A model generated the notes under the pieces. It worked only from the letters and a program-made list of their open reading frames with translations, had not been told where the DNA came from and did not search any database. Both the position numbers and the translations under genes were made by a program. A DNA stretch of 64,000 nucleotides, from positions 82,500 to 146,499 of the forward strand of contig CAITZM010000013.1 of NCBI GenBank assembly GCA_903896925.1. Direction: 5' to 3'. Position 1 is the first letter of the stretch. Each line of letters begins with the position of its first letter. The stretch is from an uncultured Lentisphaerota bacterium. GTDB lineage: Bacteria > Verrucomicrobiota > Kiritimatiellia > CAIQIC01. Positions 1 to 7,212 of the stretch are shown here, one piece after another.

Positions 1-2
1 TC

Positions 3-899
3 AAGGCCGTGGGCGATGCCGATGCGGGCATCCGCGTGGCCGCGCTCAACGCGCTCGCCGCCCGGGACGCGAAGGAAGCTGCCTCCACCTTGCTCGCCCT
101 GGGCAAGGACACGGACGCGAAGGCGAAGTCCGCCGCCTTCAAGGCCCTGCGCGCGCTTGCCGGCCCGGCCGAGGTGAAACCGCTGCTCGACATGCTCGTC
201 GGGAGCGCCAGCCCCGCCGACCGCCAGCGCATCCAGCCCGCGCTGGCCGCGGCCGTGGAGCGGAGCACCGATGCCGCCGCCGTCGCCACCCTGCTGACCG
301 GCGCGCTGAACGCCAGCGACGACATCAAGCAGGACCTCCTGCCGGTCTTCGGGCGTTTGAGCGGCGCCCAGGCGCTCGCCGCCGTGCGTGGCCAGCTCCA
401 GGGTGCGAACGTCGAGACGCGCAAGGCCGCGATCCGCGCGCTCGCCGACTGGCGCGACGCCGCCCCGATGGCCGATTTGCTCGCCGCCGCCAAGGGCGAC
501 GCCGACAGCAACGCGAAGATCCTCGCGCTGCGCGGCTACATCCAGCTCGCCGGCCTGCCCGCCGAGCGTTCCGCGGCCGACTCGCTCGCGCTCTACCGCA
601 ACGCGCTGGAACTCGCGGCGCGGCCGGAGGAGAAGATGCTCGTGCTCGCCGGGCTCGCCGGCGTCAAGAGCGCCGAGGCCTTCAAGCTCGCTGCGGGCTG
701 CCTGGGCGACAACAAGAAGCTGAACGAAGCCACCGCCAACACCCTCGCGCAGCTCTGCGGCGCGTTGCCCGGCAAGGCCGATGCCGAGGCTGCCGCCGCG
801 CTCAAGCAGATCCAGCCGCTCGTCAAGGACAAGAAGCTGAAAGCCGCTGTCGAAGGCGCGCTGAAGAAAGTGACGCCGAAGGAAGCGAAGAAGAAATAA
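3..899 (+). CDS. HEAT-repeat protein, C-terminal part (5' end outside window)
   Basis: The frame is open to the left edge, so this is the C-terminal 298 residues of a longer protein. It is Ala/Leu/Lys-rich and all helical in character. Repeating units of about 35-40 residues, such as RKAAIRALADWRDAAPMADL, have the A-x-x-A-L pattern of HEAT or PBS-lyase-like repeats. No catalytic motif is visible in this part. In PVC bacteria such repeats often form the tail of secreted DUF1080 or FAD-dependent proteins; a comparable tail is found on the FAD protein at 19127-22573. The C-terminus is strongly basic (KKVTPKEAKKK). A strong terminator follows 36 bases after the stop. The function of the full protein cannot be told from this fragment. 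Confidence 0.85.
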   Translation, partial: KAVGDADAGIRVAALNALAARDAKEAASTLLALGKDTDAKAKSAAFKALRALAGPAEVKPLLDMLVGSASPADRQRIQPALAAAVERSTDAAAVATLLTGALNASDDIKQDLLPVFGRLSGAQALAAVRGQLQGANVETRKAAIRALADWRDAAPMADLLAAAKGDADSNAKILALRGYIQLAGLPAERSAADSLALYRNALELAARPEEKMLVLAGLAGVKSAEAFKLAAGCLGDNKKLNEATANTLAQLCGALPGKADAEAAAALKQIQPLVKDKKLKAAVEGALKKVTPKEAKKK

Positions 900-934
900 T
901 CGACCGTCGGCTGCATCAGCAGCCAGTGGGTTTG

Positions 935-968
935 GCAGGGGCGCAGACAGCTGCGCCCCTGCGCTTTT
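935..968 (+). terminator. Rho-independent terminator of the HEAT-repeat gene
   Basis: A perfect 11-bp stem (GCAGGGGCGCA at 935-945, TGCGCCCCTGC at 952-962) encloses a 6-base loop and is followed by GCTTTTTC. It lies just downstream of the stop codon at 899. Confidence 0.85.
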
Positions 969-1224
969 TCAGCGGACAGGCTCACGAGGTTACTGCCGGG
1001 TTTCCTCCAGATAATTTATGAGGATTGGTAGGCCTTCTGACGGGAGCTTCTCGCGGTGCGAGAGGACTACGCTGGCGACGTTACAAAGTAGTCCTCACGC
1101 TCCGTGTGAGGTTTAGTCGCGACGTAGTCGCATGAGGTTTCTCCCACGGCGGCAGGCTTGCCCCGGCGAAGTGCTTGGACGTAGCCGGGAATGCCGCCGC
1201 TCCCAGCTAGACAAGCACAGAAAA

Positions 1225-1296
1225 ATTGTGGGCGGGGCTTCTAGCCTCGCGAGCTCAACCTGAACGTTGCGCGGGGCTGGAAGCCCCGCCCACAAT
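1225..1296. repeat. Inverted repeat within the 640-base spacer 970-1610
   Basis: ATTGTGGGCGGGGCTTC at 1225-1241 is repeated exactly in inverse at 1280-1296, with 38 bases between. The rest of the spacer holds more short palindromic pieces, for example around 1090-1135. Open frames here on both strands translate the same palindrome (MWAGL...LEAPPT on both strands), so they are not genes. Variants of the GGGCGGGGCTTC core recur at about 14940-15040 and 61090-61120, which marks a dispersed family. Confidence 0.7.
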
Positions 1297-1610
1297 GTTT
1301 GTTTTGATATGCGGGAAGTCGCGAGCGCTGTTGTTGTTTGGGAGTGATATTTGGCGGATCCTGCCGAAGCAGGACGCCGTCCCTACCAGTTGGTATGAAC
1401 GTGTAGGCAGGGCCGCAGCGCCTGCGGTGAGCTTGTCGAATCCGCCGCGACGTCCGCCATCAACATGAGCAAAACACAGCTCAACGACGCCTTTCCGCAT
1501 CTCCTCCTCAAATCCACGCTTGACTCCCCGCCAGCCGCATCAAGAATGCGGCATGGTGTTTGAAATCATTGCATCAGCAAGTCAGCAGCGTTGAGTGGAA
1601 GGAGCAGGCC

Positions 1611-2963
1611 ATGGATGTGAAGCGACGGGATTTCATGAAGGCCGTGTCGTGCGCGGGCGCGGTGGCCGCGCTGTCGGAGGCGGGCTGCCAGACAGCGGGG
1701 ACTCCGGCCCGGGCGGGCACCTCGGTGATGGGGCTCACGGCGCCGCCGCTGGACGAGGTGCGCGTGGGTTTCATCGGCTTGGGCCATCGCGGTCCGGCGG
1801 CCGTGCGGCGCCTGAGCCGGATCCCGAAAACCAAGGTCGTCGCCCTGTGCGATGTGTACGATGCGCGCGTTGCCCGGAGCGTACAGGACGTCATGGCCGC
1901 CGGCCACGCGCAGCCGGCGTGCTATTACGGCTCGGAACACATTTTCAAAAAGATGTGCGAGCGCAAGGATGTGAACCTGATCTACGTCTGCACGCCGTGG
2001 GAGTGGCACGTGCCGATGGCGCTCTACGCGATGCAGTGCGGCAAGCACGTCGTGGTGGAGGTGCCCATCGCGATGACGGTGGCCGACTGCTGGCAGCTGG
2101 TGGACATGGCCGAAAAGACACGCCTGCACTGCATGATGCTGGAGAACTGCTGCTACGGAGAGGACGAACTGTTTGCGCTCACGCTGGCGCGCAACGGACT
2201 GCTGGGCGAACTGGTCCACGGCGACTGCGGCTACATCCACGAGCTGCGTGCCGGCCTGCTGGACAACACCTACTACAAAAATTATCCGCTCGAGTATTTC
2301 CGACGCCACGCCGGCAACTCCTACCCGACCCACGGGCTGGGGCCGATCTGCCAGTACATGGGCATCAACCGCGGCGACCGCTTCGAGCGCCTGGTTTCGA
2401 TGGAATCGGCGGAGTTCGGGCTGACCGACTACATCAAGCAGAAGTTCGGACCGGCCGATCCGCGCGGCCACACCAGCTACAAGTCGGGCGACATGAATAC
2501 CACGATCGTCCGCACGGAGCGCGGGCGCACGATCATGATCCAGTACGGCCGCTACAGCCCGCGCCCCTATTCGCGCATAAATCTGATCGGTGGCACGAAG
2601 GGCACGCTGTGTTCCTATCCGCTGCGTGTCGCCCTCGCCCCCGCGTGGCACGAATGGATGAGCGACAAGGCGCTGGCCGAGCTGCAGTCCAAGTTCCAGC
2701 ATCCCCTCTGGCAAAAGGTGGGCGAGATCGCGAAGAAAAACGGCGGGCATGGCGGCATGGACTACATCATGGAGTATCGCCTGTGCCACTGCCTGCTCAA
2801 CGGCCTGCCGCTGGACCACAGCGTCTACGATGGCGTGACCTGGAGCTCGCTGGTGGAACTGACCGAGCAGTCCGTCAATCAGGATGGAGCCTCGGTCAAG
2901 ATCCCCGACTTCACACGCGGCGGCTGGCGCACCGCCCAGCCGCTGGGTTTGGTCGAGGTGTGA
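1611..2963 (+). CDS. Gfo/Idh/MocA family protein, GH109-like (putative alpha-N-acetylgalactosaminidase)
   Basis: This is a 450-residue exported NAD-dependent protein. The start at 1611 is preceded by AAGGAG and gives a Tat-type signal (KRRDFMKAVS) with a Cys at residue 26 that could be lipidated. The Rossmann motif GFIGLGHRG is at residues 53-61. VCTPWEWHVPMALYAMQCGK, followed by VVVEVPIAMTVADCW and HCMMLENCCYGEDELF, closely matches my memory of GH109 enzymes, which cleave alpha-GalNAc through an NAD-dependent oxidation, elimination and reduction cycle. The C-terminal half is the Gfo/Idh/MocA C-terminal domain. The gene is monocistronic, with a repeat-rich spacer upstream. The fold is near certain. 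The exact substrate is an inference; a plain sugar dehydrogenase is the alternative. Confidence 0.88.
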   Translation: MDVKRRDFMKAVSCAGAVAALSEAGCQTAGTPARAGTSVMGLTAPPLDEVRVGFIGLGHRGPAAVRRLSRIPKTKVVALCDVYDARVARSVQDVMAAGHAQPACYYGSEHIFKKMCERKDVNLIYVCTPWEWHVPMALYAMQCGKHVVVEVPIAMTVADCWQLVDMAEKTRLHCMMLENCCYGEDELFALTLARNGLLGELVHGDCGYIHELRAGLLDNTYYKNYPLEYFRRHAGNSYPTHGLGPICQYMGINRGDRFERLVSMESAEFGLTDYIKQKFGPADPRGHTSYKSGDMNTTIVRTERGRTIMIQYGRYSPRPYSRINLIGGTKGTLCSYPLRVALAPAWHEWMSDKALAELQSKFQHPLWQKVGEIAKKNGGHGGMDYIMEYRLCHCLLNGLPLDHSVYDGVTWSSLVELTEQSVNQDGASVKIPDFTRGGWRTAQPLGLVEV

Positions 2964-3024
2964 AGGTCGAAGGGGCGTCCTTCGCAGAAGGACGCCTCTT
3001 GGGCGTCGGGAGTGGACCGAACAC

Positions 3025-3240
3025 CTATTTCTTGTCCAGCACCACGGTAATCCAGCCGCGAACCATCAGGCCTTCGGAGTTGCCGCCAAAGCCGTGCACT
3101 TGTGTGATCGTCCAACCATCCGTGAGATATTTTTGCAGGTGCTCCTCGATTAGGCCATGCTTATCCGCAAAACTGCCCACCATCAACCTGCCCTGCGCGT
3201 AGCTTGAGTTGTCCAGATAGATTGTCACAAGCTTCTGCAT
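3025..3240 (-). CDS. Small conserved hypothetical protein (71 aa)
   Basis: A compact 71-residue protein starting MQKLVTIYLDNSSYAQGRLM with a good GAGGAG ribosome site 7 bases before the ATG. It contains HGLIEEHLQKYLTDGWTITQ, which predicts an amphipathic helix followed by a beta strand, and ends WITVVLDKK. The architecture resembles small DUF4177-type proteins, but I cannot place it firmly. It lies 26 bases downstream of the DUF1080 lipoprotein gene on the same strand, so the two are probably co-transcribed. No signal peptide or membrane segment is seen, so it is likely cytoplasmic. Confidence 0.72.
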   Translation of the reverse strand: MQKLVTIYLDNSSYAQGRLMVGSFADKHGLIEEHLQKYLTDGWTITQVHGFGGNSEGLMVRGWITVVLDKK

Positions 3241-3266
3241 GGTGTCTCCTCTGTCATGGAATCGAT

Positions 3267-3956
3267 TTAATCGAGCTGGTTGATCTTCACGTTGCGGAAA
3301 TAGATCTGCGCGCCGCCGTGCTTGCCCTGCAGGCCGATCTTGCCCTTCGTCGGCAGCGCGGCCATCGGCTTGCTCAGCCACGCGGGGATGTCGGAGCCGT
3401 CGGGATTCTTCTTGGGCTCGGTCCACTTGCGCATGTCGCACTGCGTGACGAGTTCGCCGTTGAGCATCACGTACAGCAGCTGGCCCTTGGCCCAGATCGT
3501 CATGCGGTTCCACTCGCCGGGTTTCTTCACAACCGACTTCGTGGGCGCGAGGCGGCCGAAGAGGCCCGCGCACTTCCATGTCGCCGGCACCTTGGCCCAC
3601 TTGTCGCCCCAGTCGTCGAGGATCTGGATCTCGATCGAGTTCGGGATCCAGTTCTTCTGGTCGGAGGCGTAGATCACCACGCCGCTGTTGGCGTTGGGCG
3701 CGGTCTTGAACTCCAGATCGACCACGAAATTCTCGTAATCCTTCCGGGACCAGATCACCTCATCCTTGCTGGCGGTCAGCGCCCCGTCCTCGACGTACCA
3801 GATGCCTTTTGGGAAATCCGCGTTCGAGAGGTCAGGCGCGATCAAGTTCTCCCACCGGGCCGAGGCGGGGTGGGCTTTGGGCGGCAGCGCCGTCGTCGCG
3901 CAACCGGTGAAACAGGGCACTAACGCGAGCGTCAGCAGGCTCAGCAGTTTGTTCAT
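3267..3956 (-). CDS. DUF1080 (3-keto-disaccharide hydrolase domain) lipoprotein
   Basis: A 229-residue protein. The start at 3956 gives a signal peptide with lipobox FTGC (Cys about residue 19). The remainder is a single DUF1080 domain with a concanavalin-like beta-sandwich pattern: WYVEDGALTASKDEVIWSR, then FVVDLEFKTAPNANSGVVIY, EIQILDDWGDKW, and PGEWNRMTIWAKGQLLYVML near the end. Members of this domain hydrolyse 3-keto-glycosides or bind glycans and are expanded in PVC bacteria. A second copy lies at 14153-14815. It is divergent from the small gene at 4159 and probably shares an operon with the 71-residue gene downstream. The exact substrate is unknown. Confidence 0.85.
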   Translation of the reverse strand: MNKLLSLLTLALVPCFTGCATTALPPKAHPASARWENLIAPDLSNADFPKGIWYVEDGALTASKDEVIWSRKDYENFVVDLEFKTAPNANSGVVIYASDQKNWIPNSIEIQILDDWGDKWAKVPATWKCAGLFGRLAPTKSVVKKPGEWNRMTIWAKGQLLYVMLNGELVTQCDMRKWTEPKKNPDGSDIPAWLSKPMAALPTKGKIGLQGKHGGAQIYFRNVKINQLD

Positions 3957-4158
3957 GGTGGTCTCCGCGCGCACGATAGCGAAACGCCTGCCGGATGCAA
4001 GCGCGGGGGGAATAGGACCTATGTGACCCATAGGACGCATGAGGGCAAAGCGGATCCCGAACGGTGCGCTGCCGGCGGTTCGCCGCTTGACGGCGGCTGC
4101 GGCGCGATTAGACTGCGAGCATGTTCAAGGGCCCGGTGCCGGGCCGGAAGGAGAAGAT

Positions 4159-4371
4159 ATGACGTTCATCATTCTGCCGCTGCTCATCCTCGCGTGGGCG
4201 ATCTTTTGGGTCTGCCAGTTTGTGCTTTTGATGGCCCTGCAGGACGACATCCTGCCCGGACGGCATGACAAGGTCCTGTGGTTCATCGCGTTTCTCGTTT
4301 GCCCCCTGTTCACCCCGTTTGCCTTCCTGCTCTTGCGGAAGGTCCGGCTGGGCGCCAAGACCGCGTGCTGA
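4159..4371 (+). CDS. Small two-helix membrane protein (70 aa)
   Basis: Start 4159 is chosen because GGAAGGAG sits 8 bases upstream; a longer frame from 4039 has no such site. The protein begins MTFIILPLLILAWAIFWVCQ and has two hydrophobic segments (about residues 2-26 and 41-60) joined by a short acidic loop (DDILPGRHDK). The tail is basic (RKVRLGAKTAC), so an N-out/C-in hairpin or the reverse is possible. It resembles small inner-membrane proteins of unknown role. No operon partner is evident. Confidence 0.65.
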   Translation: MTFIILPLLILAWAIFWVCQFVLLMALQDDILPGRHDKVLWFIAFLVCPLFTPFAFLLLRKVRLGAKTAC

Positions 4372-4635
4372 TCTGGCCTGGGTTATTTTGACCTGCCGGG
4401 TTTGGGTGGGCGAGCCTACTGGCGAGCCGCCAACCAGAGCGGCGACTTTGGCCCAATCTCCGCAAGCCATGTCTCGCGGCGAAGAGACAAGCAAAGTGGG
4501 CAAATCAGCCCCTGAAAACGGCTCGCGAGTACGCTCGCCCTCCCGTGATTTTCCGGGCCAGACGGGCGACTCCCACTTCGATGTTGGATATTCGATGTTC
4601 GGTGTTCGCAGCGGGAGGTTCGCTTTCGGCGGGGC

Positions 4636-6345
4636 TCACGCGCGGAACAGCGCGCCGAGCTTCTTGCCGAGCAGGCGGTTGCTGCCGGCGAGCGCCAGCG
4701 CGAGCAGGGCCATCGCCCAGACGCCCAGCGCGGCGGCGAGATATTTCCCGGTGCCGATGAGCTGGAAGAGTTCGTAGATCGCCTTGGTCACCGGATAGAA
4801 GTCCTGCCGCTGCGCCAGGATCAGGCTGTCGGACACTTCCAGCATGCTGAAGGCGAAGGTCAGCAGCGCGCCGGCGACGAGGTTGGCGGCGATCAGGGGT
4901 AGGGTGATGCGGCGCAGGCGCCGCCACGGGCCGGCGCCCAGGTTCGCCGCGGCCTCCTCGAATACGAGCGACGTCTGTCGCAGGCCCGCCACGGCGGCGC
5001 GTACCATGTAGGGCAGCCGCCGGATGCTGTAGGCGATCGCCAGGAACAGTGTCGGGTTGGTCCGCACGTCCAGCAGCTCGCGCCAGAAGCTGCTCTCCTT
5101 GACCCACAGCTGGTTGGACAGCGTCGCGCTGACCGCGAGGTAGCCGAACGCCATGACCAGCCCGGGCACGGCCATCGGCAGCATCGCCAGGCCGTCGAGC
5201 CAGCTGCGGAGGCGCAGGTCGGAGCGGACGACGACCAGCGCGATGGCGACGCCGAGCACGATGTTCACGGCGACGGCGAGCAGGGCGTAGCACGCGCTGT
5301 TGCGCAGGCTGCCGAGCGCGAGGTCGCTGCCCAGCGCGGAGCGGAAGTGGTCGAGCGTCAGGGACGCGGGCAGGACGCTGCGGTACCAGCTGCCCGGCTG
5401 GCTGACGCTGGTCAGGATGACCGCCAGGTGCGGCAGCACCGCGAGCGTGATGACGATGACAAACGGCGCGGCCGCGAGCGCGGCGTACCGGCCGGTCAGC
5501 CGCCGCGGCGCGGCGGAGGTGGTCGCCTTGCCCTGCATCGCCCATGCGCGCCGGCCGAAGAGGTGGTGCGCGCCGGAGTAGAGCAGCACGCTCGCGGCCA
5601 GCATCACGAGGACGAGCGCGTGGGGGAAGGGGCTCTCGCCGACCTCCTTGAGCGCGTCGAAGATCTGGACCGGCGCGCAGCGCGTGTAGTTGAGCATCAG
5701 CGGCGTGCCCAGTTCCGTGAAGCTCCAGATGAAGACCAGCGCGCCGCCGGCGAACAGGCCGGGCGCGGCCAGCGGCAGCGTGACGCGCCACAGCCGCCGC
5801 CACGGGCCGGCGCCGAGGTTCGCGGCGGCCTCCTCCATCGCAGGGTCAATGTTCGCCAGCGCGGCGATCACGTTGAGGTAGAGGATCGGGTAGAGCGCCA
5901 GCGCCTGCAGGGCGACGACGCCGGCGAAGCGCGCCTGGCCGAGCCAGTCGACCGGGCCGAGGCCGAGCGCCGCGTTGAGCGCGCCGTAGGCGCCGAAGAG
6001 CTGCTGGAAGCCGATCGCGCCGACGAACGGCGGCAGCACCAGCGGGGCGAGCAGCAGCGTGCCTGCCAGCCGCGCGCCGCGGAACTCCCACCGGCTGGCG
6101 ATCAGGGCGAGCGGCACGGCGATCAGCATCGCCAGTGCGGTCGTGGTCAGCGCGATGAGCACGCTGTTGCGCAGGCCCTCGGCGTAGACGGGGTTGAGGA
6201 AGACGCCGAGCAGATAGTGGCAGGTGAAGTGGCCGCCGACGAACACCCCGCCGCGCAGCACCGCCGCCAGCGGCACGACGAACAGCGCGAGCAGAACACC
6301 CGCCGTCAAGCCGAACAGGAGCCAGGCTGTGCCGCGACGCATCAT
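4636..6345 (-). CDS. ABC transporter permease with two fused permease domains (FbpB-like)
   Basis: A 569-residue inner-membrane protein with about 12 hydrophobic segments, made of two BPD_transp_1 domains in one chain, as in iron(III) (FbpB/AfuB), thiamine (ThiP) or phosphonate-type importers. Each half carries a cytoplasmic EAA loop. Both begin with the identical string EEAAANLGAGPWRRL (about residues 170 and 460), which shows internal duplication with strong conservation. GGAGGGAGG lies upstream of the ATG at 6345. No ATPase or binding-protein gene is adjacent: the neighbours are a small membrane protein and a secreted glycan-related protein. The transported substrate therefore cannot be assigned; metal or thiamine is the family-based guess. 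Confidence 0.88.
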   Translation of the reverse strand: MMRRGTAWLLFGLTAGVLLALFVVPLAAVLRGGVFVGGHFTCHYLLGVFLNPVYAEGLRNSVLIALTTTALAMLIAVPLALIASRWEFRGARLAGTLLLAPLVLPPFVGAIGFQQLFGAYGALNAALGLGPVDWLGQARFAGVVALQALALYPILYLNVIAALANIDPAMEEAAANLGAGPWRRLWRVTLPLAAPGLFAGGALVFIWSFTELGTPLMLNYTRCAPVQIFDALKEVGESPFPHALVLVMLAASVLLYSGAHHLFGRRAWAMQGKATTSAAPRRLTGRYAALAAAPFVIVITLAVLPHLAVILTSVSQPGSWYRSVLPASLTLDHFRSALGSDLALGSLRNSACYALLAVAVNIVLGVAIALVVVRSDLRLRSWLDGLAMLPMAVPGLVMAFGYLAVSATLSNQLWVKESSFWRELLDVRTNPTLFLAIAYSIRRLPYMVRAAVAGLRQTSLVFEEAAANLGAGPWRRLRRITLPLIAANLVAGALLTFAFSMLEVSDSLILAQRQDFYPVTKAIYELFQLIGTGKYLAAALGVWAMALLALALAGSNRLLGKKLGALFRA

Positions 6346-7212
6346 GCCGCTTTGTAACCTCCCTCCGCCCCGCCGTCAAACCAAGCGGGAGATTTGCAGC
6401 CGCCAGAAGCGGAAGAAACGACAGAATCATTGAGGGCAGAATCATTTCAACACGGCATGAGCACTACGTTAGATGGCGACAAATTAACCAGTCTGTTTCT
6501 TGCTTTCAAATGATTCTGCCGTCAATGGTCCTGTCGAAATCCGAGGCGGGTAGGGCGAGGTCCCTGCGGTGAGCATGTCGAACCGTCCGGCCGAGACGCC
6601 AACTCCCGACATGTCGTTGCGCGTCCAGCCCAAGTCCAACCGCCCGGCCCGCCCCGCGGCGGCGCATTGAACTTGGCCAGCACCGCCCTCACGATCAACG
6701 GCCTGCCCGGCGTTAACGACACGATCAACGTCGGCAGCACGAGCCTGACGTTTTCACACGGATTCTGCCGGGATACGGATGAGAAGCATGGAATAGAAGT
6801 TAACAAAGCCAACGAAGAATGCAGGTAGGGAGGGCGCGCCGCGCCCGCCGCCAGAAAAGCGCAGTGCCTCGGCCGGTGCTCGCTTCTCCGGCCTTGGCGT
6901 GCTTGGCGGTTCAACTTCTGCTGCTCTGCATCCTCTGCGGCTTGCCAACCTTGAGATGATGTTGATTTTTCTGGCGGCGCGCTCGGCGGTTCGACATGCT
7001 CACCGCAGGCGAGCGCGCCCTACCTTCCGGGGCAAACTCTTCTCTGCGCCTTCCGCTAAACTTTGCGCCTTTGCGTTGAATTTTCTGCCGCGTCCTCTGT
7101 GACCTCATCTGACCTCTGCGACCTCTGTGGTAAAGTCTTTTCAGCTCCCTCCGACTGACCTCTGATCTCTGACTTCTGACCTCTGTCTTCTGCCACCTCG
7201 TCGGCGGCGCCG
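6346..7212. other. Non-coding, repeat-rich spacer with one coding-like remnant
   Basis: About 870 bases without a credible gene. Bases 7030-7200 are a degenerate run of CTCTGCG/CTCTGTG words (for example GACCTCTGCGACCTCTGTGG), a dispersed repeat type seen again at 28820-28945. Bases 6545-6680 and 6975-7025 hold short GC-rich palindromic pieces. The segment 6667-6834 reads in one frame as a short peptide with a structural-protein look (ALTINGLPGVNDTINVGSTS) but has no ribosome site, so it is probably a gene fragment. Confidence 0.5.

Noticed and set aside
1113..1500. Short frames on both strands in the spacer after the HEAT gene
   Set aside because: Both translate the two halves of the inverted repeat 1225-1296, so they are repeats, not proteins.
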